Shown here piece after piece: positions 1 to 5,699 of a DNA stretch of 6,647 nucleotides. A program made the translations under genes and the position numbers. Positions within the stretch are counted from its first letter, which is position 1; each line of letters begins with the position of its first letter. The notes under the pieces were generated by a model. That model worked only from the letters and a program-made list of their open reading frames with translations, was not told where the DNA came from and ran no database searches. This stretch comes from Clostridium sp. CAG:1193 (GTDB lineage: Bacteria > Bacillota_I > Bacilli_A > RF39 > UBA660): positions 36,117 to 42,763 of the forward strand of contig HF990807.1 in assembly GCA_000436255.1 (NCBI GenBank), in the 5' to 3' direction.

Positions 1-15
1 AAGCATTCTAGTGCT

Positions 16-696
16 TTAAAAAACCGTGGATGTATAAATTTTAAATTCATTATATGATATAAAATGTGGCTCATATAGATTTCTTTGTTGAATAAATAAA
101 GGTTGTTCATATAAATTACCATAAGAATCCCTAAAAATTAATGCTAACTCTCCACTAAACATATTACATATTTTACTGTTTTCCAAATAAGCAATATCTA
201 TCAATATAATGCCATTTTTTAGTATCTTTCTATCATAACAAATACTGTAGTTAACAAACTTATTATCAACTAAGAACTCAACTTCATCTATATCACATAA
301 CATTGTATTCTTTTGAGCGGTTGCACAAATATCCAATTGATTAACATCAGCATTTCCTATATTTTTAATATAAAATCTTAAATGCTTGTATTTCTCCTTC
401 TTTAATATATCCTTACTGTAATAGAATTCTACATCCTTTTTATCATTGATAGAAGCTTTAAAATCAGTCATAAACAAACGGATATCAGGTTCTTCCTTAG
501 AATCCCACTGTTTTTCTTCTATATGAAATTCAGCTTTATTCAAAAATTGTTGTTTTCTTTCTTTTTTATTTTCTTGCTTTTCATTATATTTTCTATCGCT
601 CTTCCTAAATGCGATTTGGATTATTGTAGTAATAAATAAAGTAATTAAAGAAGCAGCTATTGCATTATTATTTATAAAATCAAATATATCTTTCAT
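16..696 (-). CDS. Hypothetical protein with one N-terminal membrane helix
   Basis: I do not recognise this 226-residue protein. Residues about 11-30 form one hydrophobic segment (NAIAASLITLFITTIIQIAF). A strongly basic, Lys/Arg/Glu/Gln-rich stretch follows at 31-54, while the ten residues before the helix carry little positive charge. By the positive-inside rule the C-terminal part should face the cytoplasm. The segment looks like a membrane anchor rather than a cleaved signal peptide, and I see no lipobox. Residues about 100-205 are probably beta-rich; HLRFYIKNIGNADVNQLDI has the NxGN pattern seen in some Ig-like or CARDB-like beta domains, which is only a resemblance. The start is well supported by AGGAGGT five bases upstream. 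It lies 67 bases downstream of the mcrC-like gene, behind a terminator-like hairpin and a candidate promoter, so it may be transcribed separately. A role beside the restriction system is suggested by position alone. Confidence 0.8.
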   Translation of the reverse strand: MKDIFDFINNNAIAASLITLFITTIIQIAFRKSDRKYNEKQENKKERKQQFLNKAEFHIEEKQWDSKEEPDIRLFMTDFKASINDKKDVEFYYSKDILKKEKYKHLRFYIKNIGNADVNQLDICATAQKNTMLCDIDEVEFLVDNKFVNYSICYDRKILKNGIILIDIAYLENSKICNMFSGELALIFRDSYGNLYEQPLFIQQRNLYEPHFISYNEFKIYTSTVF

Positions 697-700
697 TTTT

Positions 701-707
701 ACCTCCT
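701..707 (-). promoter_or_regulatory. Shine-Dalgarno site of the membrane-protein gene
   Basis: AGGAGGT is a near-consensus ribosome binding site. The AGGAGG core ends five bases before the ATG at 694-696. It fixes the start of this otherwise unrecognised gene and supports it as truly translated. Confidence 0.85.
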
Positions 708-710
708 ATA

Positions 711-741
711 AAGAAAAAAAGATATCATAATAATGATATCT
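711..741 (-). terminator. Hairpin plus T-tract after the mcrC-like gene
   Basis: On the minus strand a perfect 9-bp stem (AGATATCAT / ATGATATCT) with a four-base TATT loop is followed directly by seven Ts, then C and TT. It lies 22 bases past the mcrC-like stop codon, the usual place for a rho-independent terminator. The stem has only two G:C pairs, so it may terminate weakly and let some transcription reach the downstream gene. The same palindrome (GATATCAT-N4-ATGATATC, 721-740) could instead be an operator, because it sits just downstream of a candidate promoter. Confidence 0.55.
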
Positions 742-752
742 CAACTATAAAT

Positions 753-781
753 ATTATAACACATTAATTTTCATTTTTAAA
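753..781 (-). promoter_or_regulatory. Candidate extended -10 promoter for the membrane-protein gene
   Basis: On the minus strand, TTTAAA (776-781; four of six matches to TTGACA) is separated by 17 bases from TATAAT (753-758), which is a perfect -10 preceded by the TGN extension (TGTTATAAT). Transcription would start near 746, giving a leader of about 50 bases before the ATG at 696. The -35 box lies in the last codons of the mcrC-like gene. The spacing and perfect -10 are encouraging, but TATAAT-like strings are common by chance in DNA this A+T-rich. Confidence 0.45.
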
Positions 782-1891
782 TGTTCTTAAAATATAATCA
801 TACGATTCTTTTTCTAAAATTATAGAATTTAAATCTTCACATACTTTATCCCAGTCATTCTTAAAATCAATTGTATAGATTTCCAATGTATAATCTTCAT
901 CTTTATCATAAAAAATATTGTTACCAGCATTTAAAGTTGTTTTATGATTAAACGGATAAATTAAAATACCTCTTAATCGTTTATTTGATTCTTGATTTTT
1001 CATTTTATATACATCTAAATAGGATTTTACTTGATATAAATTTTCTGAATGAAATATTTTTTTTCCATAATATTCAAGTAGTGAATTTTCATAACATTTA
1101 GCATCAATTATCAAGTATTGATCTAATGAATTAACTTCAATATCTGTTCTCATCTTTGGAAGATATTCATTTTTAGCACTTAAAATAGGTTCTAAATTCC
1201 ATTCATATTTTGAAGGCGAAACATTCTTAATATGTAGATCTTCTTTGTAGTAATCATAATAATTTCTAATGAATTCTTGATATACCCACCACAATTCAGC
1301 ATCTATATCTATGTATTTTTCTTTTGTATTTTCGCTATATTTTATACATCCAATAATGTATCTAGATAATAAAAGTAATGTTTCATAATTCATATTATCC
1401 TTATTAAGTCTAATCCCTAGAATATCTTTAATTGATACATCTACCAAATCAACATTTTCAAAGAAATAGTATTCATTAATAATTTTTCTACTTAAACTTT
1501 TATTACTTTTCAATTGTTCATCTTTATATAGATAATATAATATATATTTTACTATTCTATTAAGTTGATTGTTTAATGATAGTTCTCCAAAAGTACAATT
1601 AACTCGGTTGTTAGTATTTAAAACTGTTTTCTTTATATTAATTTTGCCTTTAACATAATATAAATCATCGGTTAATTCATTATATTTTTTAGCTGGCTTT
1701 GTCATAATTATTTTTTTTACCTCATCAAGATAAAAATTAGCTATAAATTCATAAACTGTAGATTCCTTTTCAAACGTCATTATATCTTTTTGAAAAGTAA
1801 AAGCACGTTTAGATCTAATTGAAAATAGAATCATATTTTTTAAAACATTCGGATTAAATTTTTCTATTGACCCACTATTCTTAATCTTCAT
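764..1891 (-). CDS. McrC-like PD-(D/E)xK nuclease subunit (LlaJI R2-like)
   Basis: This is the nuclease partner of the McrB-like GTPase. In the McrBC family, McrC docks on the McrB ring, stimulates GTP hydrolysis and cuts DNA. From the ATG at 1891 it has 375 residues, near the 348 of E. coli McrC. The PD-(D/E)xK core is visible as RTDIEV (Asp250) followed by YLIIDAKCY (Asp263, Lys265), with a later LYQVKSYLD helix that carries the Gln often seen in this fold. Upstream, KGKINIKKT (about 82-90) and ELSLNNQLNRIVKYIL (about 103-118) match typical McrC N-terminal patterns. An in-frame GTG at 1909 would add six residues, but it has no recognisable Shine-Dalgarno; the ATG has only a weak GAGATGGA upstream. 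Either start overlaps the mcrB-like gene, by 11 or 29 bases, so translation is probably coupled. All catalytic residues appear intact. The start choice is the weakest point. Confidence 0.92.
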   Translation of the reverse strand: MKIKNSGSIEKFNPNVLKNMILFSIRSKRAFTFQKDIMTFEKESTVYEFIANFYLDEVKKIIMTKPAKKYNELTDDLYYVKGKINIKKTVLNTNNRVNCTFGELSLNNQLNRIVKYILYYLYKDEQLKSNKSLSRKIINEYYFFENVDLVDVSIKDILGIRLNKDNMNYETLLLLSRYIIGCIKYSENTKEKYIDIDAELWWVYQEFIRNYYDYYKEDLHIKNVSPSKYEWNLEPILSAKNEYLPKMRTDIEVNSLDQYLIIDAKCYENSLLEYYGKKIFHSENLYQVKSYLDVYKMKNQESNKRLRGILIYPFNHKTTLNAGNNIFYDKDEDYTLEIYTIDFKNDWDKVCEDLNSIILEKESYDYILRTFKNEN

Positions 1892-4589
1892 TTGATGAAT
1901 CCATCTCACTTAATAAATCATTAAATATTTTACAATCATTATCGCTAGTACTAAACTTTCTAATTATATCTTTTTCATCCATATCATTCATATATTCGAA
2001 AATTAAAGGAATAATATCATACTTTAAAATTCTTCTAAATTTATCGCTATCTATTGTTTCAGGATTTTTGGCAAAATAACTATGTCCAATATCAAAATTA
2101 TTATTTCCAAATGTATCGGATAAAATCTTGTTAATATGTTTCATAGTTTTAACAATTTGTTCTTTCATTTCACAATTATTTAATGAATTCAAGAATTTAT
2201 TATTATCAAAAGCAGGTTTTAAATTGAAAAATGAAAATCTTCTTCTAAGTGCGTAATCAATTTGTGCTAATGATCTATCAGCAGTATTCATTGTCCCAAT
2301 TATATATACATTTTTAGGAACATAGAAAGTTGCTTCTTTTTCAGTATCAGAATACATCAGAGTTACTGCATATTTTGATGATCTCTTATCATCCTCAATA
2401 CACATCAATAATTCACCAAATATTTTAGATATATTACCTCTATTGATTTCATCTATAATCATATAATAATTGTTTTCTTCATCTTTTAATGCAGAATCAA
2501 CCAAATATTTGAATATACCAATTTTTGGTTCTAATTTGTTATTATTAAGTGTCATTCCTTCAACAAATTCTTCGTAACCATAACTTTGATGAAATTGTGT
2601 GAATTTTATTCTACTTTCATAATCACTATCTAGTTTACCCTTATGTTTAAATTCAAGTAATTTTATTAAATCATTTGTAGTAAAAGTCTTACCAACTCCA
2701 GGTGTTCCTGTTAAAATAATATTTTTCTTATCGTATAAAACTTCTATTATGTCATTTATCAAATCATTATCTTGATAAATGTTTTCCATTATTGCTTCAG
2801 TGCTAACTGAACTAGTGTCAATTTGTTTTTCATTCTTAACAGCATTGATTTCAGTCCAAACTTTATAAATTGCCGAACTTAGAATTTCTATATCAGCTGA
2901 CTTAAAGAAATCATCTTTTTCTTTAAAAGTATCTAATAATAGAAGATTCTTTTGTATTGAATCAAAATTTTTATCTAACTTTATACCTAATTGATTAAAA
3001 ATTGAATTGTATATTTCATTTGAAACAAGATATAGTAAAGTCCCAGGATAGTAAAATCTAATTAATTGAGTTTTAATAGTTTCATTTGATGATAAAAATT
3101 TTAAATCATTAGAATAAGTGTTTTTATCAAAATTAGTTACAAAATTTACTAATTCCTCTTTATATAATTCAAATATATCTTCTACGCTCAATTGAGGATA
3201 TAAATCTTTAATCCATTTAATTACACTATATTTAGTATCAGCATCATCTGGCAAATTTTTATCATAAATAAAATATTTATTTTTGTTTGCACCAAGAGGT
3301 AATCCAGATTTAGATTTTTCTACAAAATACATTAATGATTTATAATACTTTTCTTCATCTAAATACTTAGGATAATCATAATCCTCTAATGTCATATTTT
3401 TTAAATGATCTATACTAAAAATGCTTTTAAATTTTTCTAATACTTCTTTTCGATTTTGAAGTTCTTTTTGGAAATCTTCATTTTCTTCTAACTCAAAATA
3501 TTTAATTTTGATTTTTTCTAATATATCAACATTATCCATTGAATACTCACCTCTATAATCCGTTTTTATATATTTATCTATCATCTTAGCCAATTCAGCA
3601 TATATATTATCATTAGAATACTTTAACTTTGATATTATTAAACCACTATAATGTTCAAATGGGCTATACATTCCTTTATTTGTTGTATCACTATTAATAT
3701 TTAATCCATTTAAGATTTTTTTTGCCAAATCACCGTTTTGTGTTTTATCTAATAAAACGACTTCGTTTTCAATATCTCTTAAACTCTTTCCAAAAAATAA
3801 ATAATTATAAACGATGCTTGGATAAAAATTAATGTAGTCTCTACGATTATGTATTATTTCTGTTTGTGTTGCATTATTCTTTAAAGGAAATTGTATAAAA
3901 TTAACAAAAGGATCATTAAAATCATAATACTGCTCAGTTGATGGAGCTACATTCTTATAATAAAATAAAATATAATTAATAATTTCCTTATCTACATCAA
4001 TATTTATATTATTTAAATCAGTAGGCACTTGTAAGCCACTTTCATTAATAACAAGTTGCCATTGCCTATAATATCTCGTACTATTGCTTGATAACTGTTC
4101 ATATTGAAAATTATTTTTTCTATTATTAATTATCTTTGAAGTAGCACTTTGAATTGTCTCATTTTTATTATCTTTTATAGTATCTAATATATAGCAAAAT
4201 TCTTCTCTTGAAATTAGCGTTGATTCTCCATTAGCTTTTAATAACTTTGTTACCTTAATTAGTATTTCAAAAGGCCTTATTAGTTCATCATTATCTTCAT
4301 TACAATGTTTTATCAAAAATAAAAGTGCCAATTCTTTTTCAGAAATTTCTCCGTTTAAATATAATTGTCCAACCTCAGTAATATTTGTATCATACACACC
4401 AAATTCTCTTAAGTAAGTAGCTTTATTACGTAAGAAAAAGTTATCTTGATTAGAATCAAAAATTCCTTCCTCTAAAAGTTTTGCTTCCACTAATGGAATA
4501 ACATTGTTATTTTCTTTAATAATTTGCAAAATTCTTTTTATTGCTTTTGCATCATAATATTTTGCAAGATCAACTTTAAATAATTCCAT
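1881..4589 (-). CDS. McrB-like AAA+ GTPase, restriction subunit (LlaJI R1-like)
   Basis: This 902-residue protein is the motor and probable DNA-recognition subunit of an McrBC-type restriction complex. The C-terminal AAA+ module (about residues 595-890) has Walker A GTPGVGKT (628-635), Walker B MIIDEINRG (710-718, Asp713/Glu714) and the McrB signature MNTADRS (767-773), followed by ALRRRF (780-785). The NTAD signature is typical of McrB proteins, which use GTP, so GTP dependence is inferred. Residues about 385-540, including the LPLGANKNKYFIYDK stretch, resemble from memory a module common ahead of the AAA+ domain in long McrB-like proteins. Residues 1-190 contain helical, winged-helix-like segments (for example NITEVGQLYLNGEIS) and may read the DNA target; this is a guess. 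The protein is about twice the length of E. coli McrB (459 residues). An AGGAGG five bases before the ATG supports the start. The gene follows the two methyltransferases directly and overlaps the mcrC-like gene. Confidence 0.93.
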   Translation of the reverse strand: MELFKVDLAKYYDAKAIKRILQIIKENNNVIPLVEAKLLEEGIFDSNQDNFFLRNKATYLREFGVYDTNITEVGQLYLNGEISEKELALLFLIKHCNEDNDELIRPFEILIKVTKLLKANGESTLISREEFCYILDTIKDNKNETIQSATSKIINNRKNNFQYEQLSSNSTRYYRQWQLVINESGLQVPTDLNNINIDVDKEIINYILFYYKNVAPSTEQYYDFNDPFVNFIQFPLKNNATQTEIIHNRRDYINFYPSIVYNYLFFGKSLRDIENEVVLLDKTQNGDLAKKILNGLNINSDTTNKGMYSPFEHYSGLIISKLKYSNDNIYAELAKMIDKYIKTDYRGEYSMDNVDILEKIKIKYFELEENEDFQKELQNRKEVLEKFKSIFSIDHLKNMTLEDYDYPKYLDEEKYYKSLMYFVEKSKSGLPLGANKNKYFIYDKNLPDDADTKYSVIKWIKDLYPQLSVEDIFELYKEELVNFVTNFDKNTYSNDLKFLSSNETIKTQLIRFYYPGTLLYLVSNEIYNSIFNQLGIKLDKNFDSIQKNLLLLDTFKEKDDFFKSADIEILSSAIYKVWTEINAVKNEKQIDTSSVSTEAIMENIYQDNDLINDIIEVLYDKKNIILTGTPGVGKTFTTNDLIKLLEFKHKGKLDSDYESRIKFTQFHQSYGYEEFVEGMTLNNNKLEPKIGIFKYLVDSALKDEENNYYMIIDEINRGNISKIFGELLMCIEDDKRSSKYAVTLMYSDTEKEATFYVPKNVYIIGTMNTADRSLAQIDYALRRRFSFFNLKPAFDNNKFLNSLNNCEMKEQIVKTMKHINKILSDTFGNNNFDIGHSYFAKNPETIDSDKFRRILKYDIIPLIFEYMNDMDEKDIIRKFSTSDNDCKIFNDLLSEMDSSNED

Positions 4590-4594
4590 ATAAT

Positions 4595-4600
4595 CCTCCT
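4595..4600 (-). promoter_or_regulatory. Shine-Dalgarno site of the mcrB-like gene, overlapping the methyltransferase stop
   Basis: AGGAGG lies five bases before the ATG at 4587-4589. Its first two bases are the last two of the upstream methyltransferase's TAG stop (4599-4601). A ribosome ending the methyltransferase would halt on this site, which suggests coupled translation of modification and restriction genes. Confidence 0.88.
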
Positions 4601-5699
4601 ATTTAAAATCTTCAACTTTTAAAATTTCTTTCATTATTGCAATCATAACATCTACTACAATACTATTTCCAGCCTGCTTATAAGCTTGTGTATCAGATAC
4701 AGCTATTTTAAATGTATCATCATATCCCATTAATCGCATACATTCTCTTGGAGTAAGTTTTCTAAGTTTGTTTTTATATGTAACATAATTATCTACACCA
4801 GCTCTATGCATTTTATGCATTGTAGCTAATAAAGGTCTAGCTATCGATAAATCGACTTCTGGTTTCGTATAATAATTCTTTGTTCCAGTAGACATAACAT
4901 GTTTATATACTAGTTCACTTAGGAAATATTTATCATCTATATCACTAGTTCCCCTACTTAATTCTATTTTACCATCTTTTGAGATTAAATTTCCAAATTT
5001 TGTATTAGTTTCTAAAAAATCTTGAAGAGTGTATTTAAGATTCTTTTTTCTTGGTTCTGCAATATTTTTGCTTTTATCTTTAAATCCAACAACTATCAGC
5101 CTTCTTCTTGTCTGTGGAATACCATAATCTTTAGAATCCATAACTCTAAAAGAAATATTATAGCCCAAACTGTTAAAAACCTTTTGTATTATCTCCCATG
5201 TTTTTCCATTATCATGTTTTAATAATCCTTGAACATTTTCAAAAATAAAAACTTTAGGTTGAATTTCTTTAACTAATCTAGCATATTCATAAAATAAAGT
5301 ACCTCTAGTATCTTCAAATCCTTTTTGGTAACCCATTATTGAAAATGCTTGACATGGGCTTCCCCCAACAAATAGATCAACTTTACCTTTATACTTTGTT
5401 CCATCCAAGAATCTAACATCATAATGAAAATCTTTTTCATCAATATCATAATTTTCAAAATATGTTTTCTTAACAAAATTAGTTTTTTTAACTTTACTAA
5501 ATAATTCTTCTTCAAAACTCTTTTGCTCTTCTATAGTTTTTAAAGAAAACATTTTTTTCTTAACTGCATCTTCATCTATATCCTTTAATTCTATATCGCC
5601 ATTATCACATGCAAATACTATTTTATAATCTAAATTCATTCTTTTTAGTGCCCATTCAATGGATCCAATACCACTAAATATTGTTGCTAATCTAATCAT
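4599..5699 (-). CDS. DNA (cytosine-5) methyltransferase, second of two, complete
   Basis: A 366-residue AdoMet-dependent cytosine-5 methyltransferase, presumably a modification subunit of the restriction system. All landmarks are present: motif I (FSGIGSIEWAL, about residues 8-18), motif II (VFACDNG), IV (GGSPCQAFS, catalytic Cys116), VI (FENVQG, Glu154), VIII (GIPQTRRR, 193-200), IX (RKLTPREC, 313-320) and X (QAGNSIVVD, 342-350). The target-recognition region is about residues 206-312. Roughly 75 residues separate motif II from motif IV, a longer and charged stretch that the upstream paralogue shares in part. I chose the ATG at 5699 over an in-frame ATG at 5720: motif I follows at once, and AAGGGGG lies six bases upstream. 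The start overlaps the upstream stop as ATGATTAG, which suggests translational coupling. Catalytic core segments are very similar to the first methyltransferase, while the recognition regions differ, so the two probably methylate different strands or sequences. The enzyme class is secure; specificity is not. Confidence 0.96.
   Translation of the reverse strand: MIRLATIFSGIGSIEWALKRMNLDYKIVFACDNGDIELKDIDEDAVKKKMFSLKTIEEQKSFEEELFSKVKKTNFVKKTYFENYDIDEKDFHYDVRFLDGTKYKGKVDLFVGGSPCQAFSIMGYQKGFEDTRGTLFYEYARLVKEIQPKVFIFENVQGLLKHDNGKTWEIIQKVFNSLGYNISFRVMDSKDYGIPQTRRRLIVVGFKDKSKNIAEPRKKNLKYTLQDFLETNTKFGNLISKDGKIELSRGTSDIDDKYFLSELVYKHVMSTGTKNYYTKPEVDLSIARPLLATMHKMHRAGVDNYVTYKNKLRKLTPRECMRLMGYDDTFKIAVSDTQAYKQAGNSIVVDVMIAIMKEILKVEDFK

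Noticed and set aside
764..4589. Stand-alone type IV McrBC system that targets methylated DNA.
   Set aside because: Two 5mC methyltransferases sit directly upstream with overlapping or coupled starts. An McrBC that attacks 5mC would be dangerous to this host unless its specificity excludes those sites. The LlaJI-type explanation fits better, though it remains untested.
5022..5222. A 66-codon plus-strand open frame.
   Set aside because: It is antisense to conserved motifs VI and VIII of the second methyltransferase, has no convincing ribosome binding site, and its composition is explained by the complementary strand.
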